Of a stretch of 64,000 nucleotides of DNA, positions 22,185 through 36,400 are shown piece after piece. The stretch is taken from positions 124,001 through 188,000 of the forward strand of contig QJNS01000004.1 in NCBI GenBank assembly GCA_004154925.1, read 5' to 3'. A program made the translations under genes and the position numbers. The notes under the pieces were generated by a model that saw only the letters and a program-made list of their open reading frames with translations, searched no databases and had not been told where the DNA came from. The stretch is from Monosporascus cannonballus (lineage: Eukaryota > Ascomycota > Sordariomycetes > Xylariales). Positions within the stretch are counted from its first letter, which is position 1. Every line of letters begins with the position of its first letter.

Positions 22185-25100
22185 TTCTTTAGCAGGCGCT
22201 GGGCACCAGTAAGGTTTTTGGCGGGTTTCTAAATATTTTCGGAATCTAGATACTTTTTCCATTTGATCAAGTACCAGGTAAGTCCGTTTTGTTTCCGTAT
22301 GTTGAAAACTTTTTCCACCTTATATGTTTATTCGTTTTTTACTTTTACATCGTTTTGTGCCGTATATATCTTAATTGTATGTGCTATTAATTCGAACAAA
22401 AAAATGTAGAAAATTGGATATAGTTTAACTTTTGGTAAAATTTCCAATTAATAATTATCTTCTGAGATTTCTTTGTTAATTTTATATAAGCCGATATATT
22501 TAAAATCGAGCTTTTTATTAAGTTATTTTGTTTAAATATTTGGATTAACAAAACAAACTCTTTTCCTTTTTTTAAAAGTTAATTCTTTTAATTTTTTGGG
22601 TCATAATATTTAGTTATTTAATTGCATACCAATCTTAATTTTGCTTTTATTTCTTAATATAAATATCGTCATTGTTTTAAGGTAAAGATTGTTTTAATAT
22701 TGATTAATCCGTTATTGGGCATTCTTTTGAAAATCTTTGGAATAAAACCAAAATTTGTATTTATACGTATTATTTTGATATTTTCGTAATAATTAATATT
22801 ATTTGTTAATTATGCGATTAATACTTTTTTAATATAGTTGTTTTGTTCATAATTAATGTAATATTACAGATAAATTTGGAAAGTTCAATTTGTTTATTTT
22901 ATTTATTTATTTATTTAAGGTTTAAATACCTTAAATAATTTGCAATTTAAGTTAATTTGTGCTATTAAGCTTTGCCAAAAGTTTAAATATAAATTTTGAT
23001 TTTTTTAATATAATTTGTATAGGTAATCCATATATACTAAAAATGTATTTAGAAAAATATATATTGTTTATTCCGCTGTTATAGTTATTTAATATAGTAA
23101 AAAATAAGGGACCTTTGTAAATCGTTCAATAATTACCAAAATATTAGCGGAATATATTCTTGTAATTAAATCTTTTAACATAAAAATTTAAATAATAAAG
23201 TCGAATATAGCTAAATGCTATAATCATTTCGCGATTGGTAATGGCTATAATTTTCCGTATGGCTTATGTCGTCGAGTTTTTATTTTGGCGTAAATATCGT
23301 ATTACCGTAAAGTTTTTTGTACCGTTAATTTTATTTTAGGAAAGGAATATATGTATTAAAACCTGTTTAAGGTTTTATAAATCCGCAGATATTTATAAAA
23401 TTAATATTCGTATATTTTTCGTATTACACTTTTCCAGTATTTTTTGAAATTTAGTTTTTATCCGTTTTTTGGGTTTTAGAAAACCGTCGTTATACTGCTA
23501 AATTTCTTAATATATGTTAAAAGGTACTATTCGAATCTTTCTAATTTACCGTAAACTTAAATATCCTTTTATAATAAAATCGAAAATTATAAGGCTAATT
23601 TTACTCAATATTTTCTTAAAATTTGGTTATCTGCTTAAGGCGTTTGCTTTATTTTTTTAAAGTTTTTCCTATAAATATTAACGAAATTGAAATTTGCTAA
23701 TTCTTTTACGTATATTAATTATGGTTTTGTAAGTTCCTTAGTTGTAATAAAACGGGTAAAATTTTGATAATCCGTATAAACTTTAACCTAGTACAAATTT
23801 CCCTTTAAAAATGCTTAAATATTCGAAATACCATAATAATAGCCATAAATCCTTTATCTAAAATACCTTAATTAAGTTCGGTTCCTTTTAATTTATAAAA
23901 AAGAAATGTAATAACGTACAGTTTGCCTTAATTATCTTATTATCCGATTATTATATTTAATATATAATTTGAAATATCGGTTTTTAACGTCACGAAACGG
24001 TTTAAATTGTATATGAATAGTATTAACTTATTAATAAATATATTTTTAATATTTAAAAATATTTTGTTTTTTTAATTATTTATATAAATATTTTTCCTTT
24101 TTTCGTAAGGTTCGTTAAAGGTATAGCCATTTTGCTAAAATTTCGAATAAAATTTCTATAGTAATTAGAGAATCCAAAAAATGCCTATATTTTTTAACCG
24201 TAATTAGCATTTGCTATTTTATAACTATAGCCATTTTCTTAAGGCTTATTTTAATATGTCCTAAAGTAATAGTATATTCCTGATATTTTATTTTTTATTT
24301 GTAAAATTAATTTTTGTTTCGTTAATTAATAACTTTACGTTTTGTAAAACTTCAAAAACTTTATAAACGTATCTTAAATATATTTTTTCCGTCTCCGAGA
24401 AAATAATAGTATTATCGAAATAAACAACGACGAAAATATCGAAATATTCTCGTAATATATAGGTAATTATCTGTTAAAAAGTTATTAATACATTCGTAAA
24501 TCCTATTGGTATAACCAAATATTTAAATAATTTGTATTTGGTTTTGAAAGTTATTCTTTATTCGTACCTTTTTTTAATTTTATTAAGATTATATCCATTT
24601 TTGAGAATAAATATTATAAATTATTTAATTCCAGAAAATCTGTTTTTTATTTCTGTAATTAAGGATAACAATATTCGTTTTTTAATAATAACATTATTTA
24701 CTTATCGGTAATTAATTATAAATCGTAAGTTTCTATTTTTCTTAAATATGAAATATATCAGATATTTTATTAATAATTTCGAAAATCGAATTTAGCTCTT
24801 TTATAATCGATTTTCCAGGTATTCCTTAAGAATACGTAATTCGTTTCCGTTAAGGTTATACATAGGGTAAAATTTCGTTCAGGATCCCTTTTTAAAAATA
24901 ATCTTATAATTCTATTCGTTATATTCTGATATTTTTGTATTAAGCTTTTTTTCAAAAAGGTTTTTATATTTATCGTATTATAGTAATACATTAATTAAAT
25001 TTTTCAGCTTTTGTGGCTCTTGTTTTAAATCGTTATATAATTCCTTTAATTTTGCTTTAATAATAATAACGATACGTTATATTTTTTAATACATATTTTC

Positions 25101-25640
25101 TTTTTTATATCTTATCGTTTTACGTAATAAGGTTTTAATCGTATTTTTATGCTTGCATTTATTGTTATTTGTAATCGCATATTAAGATTTTAATTTCCTT
25201 TCTGTTGGTCGTTAAACAATAAAACGAACCCTATTTGGCTAATTTTTCTATTAATTAAGATTCCGTATTAGTTTATCTATAATAATTTTAAAATCATATC
25301 GAAATTCCCATATAGTACAATATCGAAATTAACGATTTAATATTATCCTTAAACAGAAATTTCGAAATAATTAATTTTGCGCGTAATATTTCCGTTATTA
25401 TAAACGAATTCCGGATTTTCAGCATTTGTTATTATATAGCGCTCGAATTTATATTTCAATAATAATTTAAGCTTATTAACCATATTTAGTATAATATAAT
25501 TTTCGCCCCAAAATTTGTAATCCATTATTACGGTATATTAATACGTTTTAAATCGTATTTCCAAAATAATAAAATTATTAACGGCTTTAATCGTCGCGTT
25601 TAAAGCTCTTTTCTAGAATTCCTATTAACCTTTTTAGATT
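22185..25640 (-). pseudogene. pol remnant of element H (protease, RT, RNase H, integrase, chromodomain)
   Basis: From the 5' end (right) the protease region is near 25250-25620. RT starts around 24990 with TETNYVFLRNTWK and FDFRNY in an open 73-codon stretch (24770-24991). The catalytic box is degraded to Y-F-D-N at 24411-24422, preceded by FVVV. RNase H with YTD is near 23770-23830. Integrase follows to about 22350. The chromodomain at 22185-22285 reads LTWYLIKWKKYLDSENI, then a stop in place of Trp, then KPAKNLTGAQRLLK. It is dead but informative for the family. Confidence 0.8.
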
Positions 25641-27496
25641 TTATTATTTTTCAACTTTTTTATAAATAACCTTTTCTTTTTAACTTTTTTTCGAATTTAT
25701 CGAACCTCATTTAAAGTTTTACGTTTAACGCATTAAGTTACTATATTTTTTATTATTGCTGGTATATTATTCCTTTAATTTATATTAAATATTTTTCTTT
25801 TTGCCATAATATTTTTTTCGAATAAACTATTTTCTTATATTTGCAATTATATCCTATTATACGTTATTTGGATTATCGTTCCAGAGCTTTCTTTAAAATT
25901 AACGTATTTCTTTAATAATAATTCTTTATGAAGATTTATAATAACTATTAATTAACAATAAAAATCTATAATAATGTTTTAGTAATATTTCGTTATTATA
26001 TGTTAAATTAATTCCTTTTCTATTTAATAATTATATTATTAGTAATAATAAAAAAGGTTTTCTTATAGGTATTAATTTTTTTCTAACAATCCCTTTCCTT
26101 TTGTAAATTGGCAAATATCCTTTCCTAAGGTTATAAACCGAAAATATTAATATTATTATTTATTATTCTTATTATCTCCCGTTTGGTTCCGCAAGTTCAA
26201 TTTTTCGTAATATATACAAATAATGTTTTATAGATTTATTATTTCCATTTTGCGTAATTAGGCTATTTTCGTCGTCGGCAATATATGGCGTATATTTTGC
26301 CGTATCGATTAAGAATTCCAGAACCAATATTTTTTATCCAGCCCTAATATTCTTCTAATTATCCTTAAAATACTTTTGGTTATATTCGTAATACTTATCG
26401 AATTAATTTTTTGGCTTCGTATATGTTTCGTTAGGTCTTTTATTATTAAAATCTTTATTAAATTTCTGGGACACCTAATACGTATTTACCATAAATCATG
26501 TTAATAACCTTATTATTATTTCCTTAATTTCTTCTGGATTATCCTTTTAATATAGGTATTTAATTATTTTATCGTAGCTTGTTGGCTTTTTGCATTTATA
26601 TATTTTATGTTCTATTTTACCTTAATTAAAGCATTCAATTTAACTTTAATTTTATTTGTAAGTAATGCCGAATTCTATAAATCCTAATACCTCTTCACAA
26701 AAAATAACAGATACATGTCGTTTTTTTCCTTAATTAAACTTATTATATCCCGATTGTAAGGCATATTATTCCTTTTTCTCACATTACTTTTCAAATTATC
26801 GATTATTAATTTTAATTACTTCGGCCATATATTTATTTCAAGTAATTAATCGTGTAATCCAAATAACCTTATTTTACATATCATCCTTTAATCCTTTATA
26901 AAATATATCCATAAAAATATCGGTTTTATCGTTTTTATATCCTGCCTTAGCCGTAAGGCTTTTAAAGGTTACGGCATATTTAAACGTAGGTTCGTTTTGT
27001 CGGAATTACAAATATTATTAGCTTACAAATCGTTTTTTATCTGAATTACCCAAATTATTGCGTAATTTATTTTCTAAATTAATCTAAAATAAAAAATCTT
27101 ATTCATAATCTTTTTTTATCCGATTTTCTTATTTTTAAAAATCTTTTCATAATAGGTTCAAATTAATTAACTGTATTTCCTGTTAGACATGCTTTTATTA
27201 TTAGGACCCTATTTGCTAAATTATTAAAGTTTAAAAATTAAAAGTAAATTCTTACCTAAATTAAGAAAATTCAAAGGTTATTTTTCCCGTTATAAGGTTC
27301 CGGCTTCCTAAGCTTTATGCGGGCGAAAAAAACTTAGGTAAATAACATAACCTTAATTTGTCGGATTTCTTTTTTTTAATTTCTCAATCCGAACGTAAAG
27401 TTATTAAATAAAGGTTTTTTAAATATTGGTTAATATTTTGATAATATTAAATATTGTTCAGAATTTAACGATATTATTAAATAAAAGTTTATAACA
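25641..27496 (-). pseudogene. gag remnant and leader of element H
   Basis: This region matches A (1-1731) and J (57000-58801) in order along its length. The Gag start has decayed. Stops occur in all frames, and the former Gag can only be placed by alignment. Confidence 0.6.
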
Positions 27497-27938
27497 TATA
27501 TTGGCTAAACGACTTAACTAATTATTGAACTTTAATTATACGGATTTATATTAGTAGGAATATCGTAAAAATCTAAATAATGGATATAATAACGTATTAC
27601 GTTTTATAATACCAAAAATGTCTTAAATAACGATATTATATTACAAATTAAAGTTATTAAAATTATAGAAATAATAAATATTTTATATTTGGTTTTTCTT
27701 ATTTTATTAACTTTATTAAATATGGTTTATTATCCGTAAATTAATGATCCGGCTTATTAGCTTATTACAAATGAATTAATAATCCGGCTTACTGGCTTAC
27801 CACCAGTAAGTTAGTAATTCTGCTTATTGGCTTACCACCAATGAGCTGGTAATACATCACATAACCTGCCCCATCGCGCATTTGTGATTGGATCACGTCA
27901 TACCGTTTTTGAAAACCGTAGTGCGTTAGGTTATGACA
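27497..27938 (-). repeat. 5' LTR of element H
   Basis: This 442-bp LTR runs from tatattggcta to gttaggttatgaca. Its first half is RIP-mutated, but its last 200 bp are almost unmutated (ggcttaccaccagtaag, catcacataacctgcc). It contains three 35-bp units (27741-27775, 27776-27810, 27811-27845). Confidence 0.9.
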
Positions 27939-30900
27939 CCGGTTTTTCCAAAGTTTAATATAAATAAAGCCAAATAATCCCGCATTTTCGGTACCTAATT
28001 CCCGCGTAAAGTTAAAGTTAGAAATTCGTAAAATAAATCGTTAAATTTATATGTTTCTAAAAGTAATTAAATAATTTCGTAATTCACGTATTATTTTTAT
28101 AACTTTTATTTTCTTCTTAATATACTTTATTTATAAACCATAACAACGTTATTTTAAGGTTTATTTACATATTATATAAGGTTACTTTTAAACAATTTTC
28201 CTAAATTTCCTATATTGCTTATATGCCGTCCAGCCGGTATTTTTGAACGGGATTTTCCCTTGTCCGTTTTCGGGTAACATATTGGATTTGGGGTCCGTTA
28301 TTAAAAATTATCTTGCTGTATTTCTCTTCGAACTGTTATATAACCGTCATATCTGTAAACTTTTCGAATAGTTTCTAAATCCGTTTTTCATAACTTAATT
28401 ACTTTACTTAAATTTGGCGTATAAAAGCTTTCTTTATTTTTTTTAATCCGGATTTAAAGGATATTTTCGATTATGAATTTTGGTTTGTTATTTTTGTAAG
28501 GATAATAAAAAAGGGTTCCGTATTTGTATTAATTTAGAACGGTTAAAAGTCACGGTTCGTACGCCTTAATAAATTAACGTAAAAACGGTTAAAAAGGTTT
28601 TTAAATGTATTTAATTTGATAACGTAAAAATTAATTACTTTAATTACTTATTATTTAACTTAAAACTATCCCAATTTTGTTAACGGCTAAAAAATAACAA
28701 TATTTTAGAAATAACCAGATTTTATTATTAACTTTGTATCTTTCGGAGAAAAAACGACGTTTATTTACTATTTCTTCTTAGATTTAGTAGGCCGCCGTTA
28801 TCGCCAGTTAGGCGAATTTCGTATTTTCTTATAATTTTCTAACGAAAATTTCCGTTTTCGTACGTAAATCCTTTTTAATTACCGAATTGCTTTTTATTTA
28901 GGAAGTCGGTTTAACGTAATACGGGTAAAACAAAAAAAGATTAATTTTATAAAAATCGTATTTCAATTTTTAATCGCAAATATTGCCCCTTAAAAAAACT
29001 TATTTCATTTTTACTGTAAATACATTATAAAAATTTACAAATAAATTAATACCTTTTAATGAAGCTTTTCCGTAATAATATCGATTCTTAAGTAATATAC
29101 GGTAAGAAAACGTTACTTTATCTTTATTAATTTGCAAAATCTAATCCAGAATTGCCTTATACAATTAATTCCTTTATTATTTATAATAACCTTAAAAATA
29201 TTAAAATTTCCAATATACTTTTGCGAATACCTCCGTATATATTTTTATATTTATCGTACATGTTAGTTTTAAAATTATTATTTTAAATAATCAATTTATT
29301 GTAACTATTAAAAAATATAAATCGTATTTAAAAACTGTTAATAAATCAGTTATAAAATTGATTAATAACAGATTATAAAATCGTTCGGAAATCGGGAACA
29401 ACTTTAAACATCTTTTTTTCCTATTTTTCTAAACGTTCCTATAGCCGTATATATCGTAATTCTTATAAAACTATCTTATTATACGATATATATCCGGCCA
29501 AAAAAAACTTTTCAAAAATACCGTTATTATAGTTTTTTTTACCTAGGTAATTTATTATATAAATATTGTAAGTATTCTGTATTAAAGCCATTTTATACGG
29601 CTCTTAATTTGGAATTTGAAGGCATTTCCGAAATTAAAAAAAGCCCTTAATATTTAAAATATATTTCTTAATTAATATTAATAACTTTAATTCCACAAAA
29701 AAATATATTCCCTTTTTATAATAATTTTACTAATATAATGGTAACTCTTATTATGTTTTAACGTTATATCTCAAAATTTTTAAAACATTTTATAATATTA
29801 AAATATTTATATATTTTAAAATAATCCGTTACCTTTAGGATTAAAATTATTAATTATTATACTATTTTTCACGTAATTTTAATATTTTATAAATAATATA
29901 AATAATTATTTATCCTTTATTAATTAATATTTTCGTATAATCTTTGCATTATCGCCTTTTTTATAAGCATATTTTATTTCTTACGCGAAAATATATCGGC
30001 CTTAATATTTAAACAGCCGATATAGTATTCGAAATAAAAATTAAAATGAAATAACTTTTTTAATTACCTTACTTAACGTTTATTTAATTTTTTAATAATG
30101 ATAATATATTTAAAATTTTTGTAATCGGTAATAATATTAAACGGGATTATTATATTACGTAATTCCATATTGTACACTTTTAAGCAATATATTATCGTTG
30201 AAAAGTCCTTACTATACATTTCGTATTTAACTTTAATAAAATTCAATTTTTTAAAGTAATAAATAACCGGATATAATATTTCTAATTTATTAACTTAAAA
30301 TAAATAATTTCCGTATATTACCCTTAACTAATTTACTTTTAATATTAATAGTTTTTCAGAAGCTTATTACATTAAAATCGGTTTTATTATAAAAGCATTT
30401 TTAAAATATTAAAACGTTATTTTTTTCCGTAATAAAATAAGTTTCCTCACCGGATTAAAATTACTCACAGTATTAATATATTTACATAATAAATTTTAAA
30501 ATCGAAATAAAAATTTGCGAACTCTAAGAAGTTTCAGATTTCCTCAAACGTTTTAAAAATTTCTCATTGTTTAATTGCGTATAGTTTCTCGGAATCCATT
30601 TGTATCTCTTTCCCGGTATTTATAATAAATCCAGGATATTTTATTATTTTTACGGCAAATTCACACTTTAAAATATCCAAACTTTAACCTGTTTTTTTTA
30701 AACGGCTTAAAACCTTTTTTCCTTTTTGCATATAATTTTTATTAAATCCGGAAAAAAATAAGGATATTATTTATATATATTAAGAAAAAAAAGGTCGAAA
30801 TACTCTCTTAGGACCTTAATAATATATTATTAAAAAATTACGAAAATCCCATATAAACCGAATAATATTATTCATTATTCGTATAAGCCGAAACGCATTC

Positions 30901-31300
30901 GGAATACTATTTTTATTCGGTTTTTTCCATAATTTTAATTTTATGGAACGCTATTCGGACGTTTATTTTCATAACTTACTTAACATAAAAAATAATTTTA
31001 AGGTATCTGAAATTAAAAATAAAAAATAATAATCTTTTTCGGTTATTACATTTAACGCCCGATAATCGTAATAAAAAGATAATTATCTTCAGGATTTCTT
31101 TATAATTAAAACTGGAACCCTTATAAACTAATTATTTACGCAAATATACCTTTTTTTCAAAATTTTCGTTGAGGTTTTCCTGAAGGTTAATAACTTATCT
31201 TTATTATATTATATAAAGGCCCTTATAATATTTATTTTTTTACCTTACTTTAGTTTTACGTAATAAAATCGTATAATCTATTTCGGGGCAAAATAAACGT
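27939..31300 (-). pseudogene. pol remnant of element G (RT, RNase H, integrase)
   Basis: On the minus strand RT is clear at about 30500-31000. VFRPFF leads to the catalytic box degraded to Y-I-N-N, then ILIFF, near 30760-30810. KVLSRLKK and SLDILKCEFAVK are near 30660-30720, then FIINTGKEIQMDSEKLYAIKQ and a FLEFAN end near 30520-30640. RNase H and integrase lie to the left. The integrase C-terminal part near 28240-28400 retains GC. The lineage differs from the chromoviruses and from D/E. Dead through stops. Confidence 0.75.
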
Positions 31301-33304
31301 AAAACGTCGCCTAATTCTTTATCGAATAATTTCCGAAATACTTTTAATTTAAACGACAAATTTTCGTTAATTTTTACTTTTTTCTTAATCGTTAACGCCT
31401 TATTAAAACTAACCACAATAATTAAAAATAATTAAATATTTTATTTAATTGTTTGATATTTTTTATTTTCCAAATTTCGTTCCGAAAATAATAATTAAAT
31501 TTTTTTGGCTTTACAAATTATTCGTACGTCACTTTTTTACACTTCGTATTTTTTTTCCTAAAGCCTTATATAACTTATTACGTTTACTATTAAAAAATAC
31601 TTTTATATTAAATATACGACGTTATAACATTTTATTGAAAGTTTTTCCAAAATATTAAAATAATTAAGGTCATTAATAATATATATAAATATCCTGGCCT
31701 TAAAACCGTTAATATCTATCTTTATATATGTTATTTCCTTAATTTCTTTTCGTTATTATCGGTTTTTTTTCGACCCTTTTTTAATCCGCATAATATTATT
31801 AAAATGTACGACAATCGTAAACATTTTGCAAATATTTCGTTTATTACGGCAAAGCCTTTATATCTTTAATGAAGAAAAATTTCAATGATTTTTTAATTAA
31901 TGCATATATAAATAATAAATAAAATACAGTTTATATTTTGTTTTACAATCTTTATTTCGGCCTAGGTCGTCTTTTGCTTCCGAACCCGCCGATATTTATA
32001 AATTACTTTTTTTTCATTTTTAAATTTCAACTTTTTATCCTTATACGTTTTTAACGAATTAATCCCTTTTACGGGTTTTTACTAATAAGAACCGGTAATA
32101 ATTTGCTCTATAATTAAAATACTTATAACGTAAGTAAAAGCCTTTCACTTTACAAGCATTTCGTTCTTTTTAAATTACTTATCACGCATATTACATTAGC
32201 ACTAAAATTAATGTTTAAAACTTTTATTTTTGTTATTTTACTGTCAAAATACCCATTATATTTATATCATTATTTAAATTATTTCCTGCTTAATTAATAT
32301 CAAATAATTAAATTATTAAAAATATATTCGTTTTTTTATTTTATTACTCCTTTAAAACGTCCTGTAATTTCTATTACCTTATTTATTTGTACGTTATAAC
32401 TTTTAAGGAAATTTACGAAACTTAAAATGTAAATAAACTTTTTATTTAATACTTTTTTTTAAAACGGAAATTTCGCTTTTATTAATTACATAATCTTTTC
32501 CGCATTTATTAACGTTTTTTTAAATAAAAAATAAAATAACGAAAATTTCGCATTATTAGTTTATTTTAAAAACCGCAAACGTTCTGTTACCCATTTTTTA
32601 TATTAATTATTATATTATTCGTATAATATTTAAAAGAAACTAACGAAATTATTAATATTATTTAAATTTCCGGTAACATAATAAATAATAACCGTACGTT
32701 ATATATTAACTTTAAATTTTTCGTATAGAACGTAAAATTATTTACGATCTTTTTTTACGAAAATAACGTTTATTTTAAGCTTATAAATTTTAAATACATA
32801 TTATTAAGGAACTTCTTTTTTGTCCCGTCGAACTTCTCCCGCCAAAATAACGGTTTTCGCTTTACTCCTGTTATTAATTCGGTCGTTCGAACTATTTTTA
32901 CGGAATAACTTAATTATATTTCCGATTGTAATTAAATCGAAAAAAATTCGATATTCGTAAAAATTATAGTATTTCGAATTTGCAATTCAGTAATAAAACT
33001 TTATTAAATAATTAAGCGGTTTTTAAATTATTCAGCCGTTTCTATTAACTCCTTATTTACCTTATATTACGCTTTTATATATTTACGGATTTGGGCTACT
33101 TTTTCTTGATTGTTTTCGAATTAATAATTTATACGTTATTTTATAATTATTATCGAACTTATTAAGGTTTCCGTCATAACGATAAATACCCTTTAAAACT
33201 CTGAGTTGATAAAAGCCCCTTATTAGGCCCCGTAAAAATGTTCGAAAATCCGAATATCTAATCCCGAACATTTTTTGTTTTGCTAAATAATAAGCTAAAA
33301 AATA
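31301..33304 (-). pseudogene. gag/protease region of element G
   Basis: This 5' interior of G is strongly AT-rich with isolated GC-richer islands (31960-32000, 32820-32890). A 78-codon open stretch on the minus strand (33083-33319) starts at the LTR edge and reads FGIRYSDFRTF, then GIYRYDGNLNKFDNN; it is in the sense direction and place of Gag, but no Gag domain can be confirmed. Plus-strand frames here are antisense shadows. Confidence 0.4.
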
Positions 33305-33486
33305 TATAATTGATTTCACCTATACGGTCTGCAATTAATTACCAATAAAAGTTTATTTTTGAACTAAAAAAAGGGGAAAATAAAAATGCAGTTATATATA
33401 TTCGCATGTAAGTCGTTATGCCAATACTACTTAATACCGACGTTTATCCGGTGCTCCATAATAGGGCTCTATACAACTCCATCATA
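33305..33486 (-). repeat. 5' LTR of element G (family 3)
   Basis: Partner of 20700-20887, with ggtctgcaattaattacc, cgacgtttatccggtgctcc and ctatacaactccatcata at the end. It is followed by the target duplication attaa and then F's coding sequence. The left edge is uncertain by a few bases. Confidence 0.8.
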
Positions 33487-36400
33487 ATTAAACGAAAAAA
33501 AAGTATATTTAACGTATAATAAAAAACTATTATCCAAAGATTATTACGGAATTTTATTTTTAATTAATATTTATTATAAATCTTGACAAAAAGAATTATT
33601 AAAAAATACGTTAATTTATAGGAAATTTTTGGAACGATAATTAAAACGACAGATAATAGGATAAAATTGCAAATATAAAAAATTAATTTATTCGATAAGA
33701 AAAAGACTTATAAGAAAATTAAAAATATGTGATATAATTTGAAAAAATAATATGTCGGCAACAATAACAGATATAATAATTTGATACATTAAACGAAAAA
33801 ATACAAATAAGGTTCGATAAATTCGAACAAAAAGTAAAAGAAAAGAATTTCCTATAAAAAAGCTACAAAACCACGAAATCCGGAGAAAGTAGATGGAATT
33901 TTTAAGAAAAGTTTTAAATGCGATAATAAAAGCCGTTAATAACTTTATAACTTTGGATATACGAATTAGAACGTATTGGTATAACGTAATAATAGATGAC
34001 GGAACTTTGGGCGAAAATTATAGTATATTCTATAGGGTTAAGAAGTTTAAAATAGTATGTAAAAATAACTTAAAACCTAATGTAATAACGGATACCGAAA
34101 GTTAGGAATTTGTTTACGATAACGGAAAACTCATACGTAAAATTAATTATTTCTAGATTTTTGTTTAAGGATAATATTAAATAATTAATTTTAATATCGC
34201 TTTATTTAGAAATTACGATATAATTTTAACATTATTACAAATACGTTAATACGGAAGTTTAATTAACGAAAAAATTGGTTAAGTAATATTCGTTTTATTT
34301 TTTATTAATAAACGAAAAAAAGCAATTAAGATTTTAACATTCGATCGTTTAATGGTAATAAATATAAGTATAAAGATATAATAAAATCTTTTACCTAAAG
34401 GGATAAAATATAAGAAAAAACGAGTATTAAAGAAAACGACGTATTATTATTATTATTAAAGCAAAGTTAAAAATAATTAAATAACGATTTAAAATAATAT
34501 TTTTAAAAATTAAATGATTTAATTAATATGTTATTATAATATTACAGATATAACCAGGTTTTTAAAAAGGAATTGGATACGAAATTATTAAAATATAACT
34601 AATATAATCATGAAATAATTTTTAAAAAAGAATTTCAGACAAATTTTTACCTTATTTATAACTTTAACAAAAACGAATTACGTATTTCTAAAAAATACCG
34701 CGATAATCTGGTATAAAAGAAATAAATACAATTTTCGAAGTTATTAATAGAATATTTTGTATTTTTTATCCCAAGAAAAATGGAAAATTACGACTTATAG
34801 TTAATTAACGATAATTAAACGATATTACTATTAAGGATCGAATGTTATTATTTTTGATTATGGAAAAAACACCAATTTTACAGAATTAACTAATTTACCG
34901 TATTAAGTTTTAAAAATAAATTTAACTTTATTAAAATTAAAAAAGGATACCAATGAAAAATAACTTTTAAAATAAAATACGCATTATTTAATACTTAATT
35001 ATATTAATAGGACTTAAGAACGTATTAATAACTTTTTGACGGATGGTAAATTATATATTATAGAAATATTTCCACGTTTTTGTTATATGTTATTTCGACG
35101 ATATTTTTATTTTTATAAAACTAAAGAAAATACGTAAAATACATTAATAAAGTTTTTTAAGTTTTATAGCACCTAAGGTTATTTGTTAAAGTAAAAGAAA
35201 ATTAATTCTATAAACAAAAAAAATGGAATATTTGGGAAATATTATTATTTAAAATATATTAAAATAGACTTTAAGAAAATTGCTATAATTATAAGATGGC
35301 AGATGTTAACCACGGTTAAGGAAATGTAAGTATTTCTTAGATTCGTTAATTAATATTAAAAACGTATTCGAAATTTTAATAAAATAATTATGTCCTTAAC
35401 GAATTTTACGAAAAAGAAAATTTAAATAAACTTTAAATACTGAAAACATATTTCAGAAAATTAAAAATATAATTATTAGCGAATTAATGTTAATTATAGA
35501 CGATTTAAACCGTTCCGTTAAAATAAAAACCGTTATTTCCGATTATATATTAAACGTAATAATCGGATAACAAAATAATTAAGGCAAATCATATCTTATT
35601 ATAGTGTTTTTGTATAAATTAAACAGAGTTAAATTCAAGTATGATACTTTAATTGAGGAATTTATGGCTCTTATTATAATATTTCGAAAGTTTAAGTATT
35701 TCTTAAAGGAAAATTTGTAACAGATTAAAGTTTATACGGATTATTAAAATTTTATCTGATTTATTACGATTAAGAAATTTATAGGACGATAATTTCGTTA
35801 TATAAAATATTTGGCGAATTTCGACTTTGCTATTATTTATAGGAAAGGCTTAAAGAATAATAAAGTAAATACCTTCAGTAGGCGATCAAACTTTAAGAAG
35901 AAATTAGTTAAAATTAGATATATAATTTTCGACATTACTATAAAAGGATATTTACGTTTGCGACAGATTGTAATAATTCGGGCAATACCTTTTAATATGT
36001 ACCTGAAAATCCAGTAATATAATGACGGCTTTTTAAAAGACCAAAAAATAAATAAGATATAAGTTGCAGAAAGATTTTAGAAATATCTAGTACAAAATAT
36101 ATTTAAATATTAGCTATATGGATATTTAAAAATTTATAAAAATTTAAAACAGCTTTAACGTACATATACTTTTAGAATAAAATTAACGATATGAAAAATT
36201 ATACGGCAATTCGATATATACGTTAAAACGAAAGTACGACGATATAAATTATATAAAAAATTATAGCTATTATTAGTTATAAAATAATTATCGTATTTAA
36301 TTATAGTTAAGTTTATTATTAAACTTTTTATATTAAAAAGTCCTGTTATAAGAATATATTATAATAGTATTTTCGTAATTCTCAACCGATTTCCGAAGTT

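Larger units (their letters stand above)
21172..27938 (-). mobile_element. Element H: complete minus-strand chromovirus inserted in G
   Basis: H is uninterrupted, 6767 bp, with LTRs 21172-21578 and 27497-27938. Target duplications are CTGGT (21167-21171) and CCGGT (27939-27943), one C/T difference. From right to left it carries gag, protease, RT, RNase H, integrase, chromodomain and the antisense 3' frame. Its chromodomain is the best preserved in the window. It is the deepest element of the F stack and so the youngest there. Confidence 0.92.
20700..33486 (-). mobile_element. Element G: family-3 Ty3/gypsy retrotransposon inserted in F
   Basis: G is a minus-strand element of about 6.0 kb (20700-21171 plus 27944-33486), interrupted by H. 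It has short LTRs (about 20700-20887 and 33305-33486) and the target duplication ATTAA (20695-20699 and 33487-33491). RT motifs are those of a common fungal gypsy lineage distinct from families 1 and 2. F's Gag/protease sequence joins across it. The outer LTR edges are mutated, so the start is accurate to a few bases only. Confidence 0.8.

Noticed and set aside
31449..31658. A 69-codon plus-strand frame
   Set aside because: It lies antisense in the gag/protease region of element G and consists of Phe/Leu/Ile/Asn-rich filler typical of AT-rich DNA.
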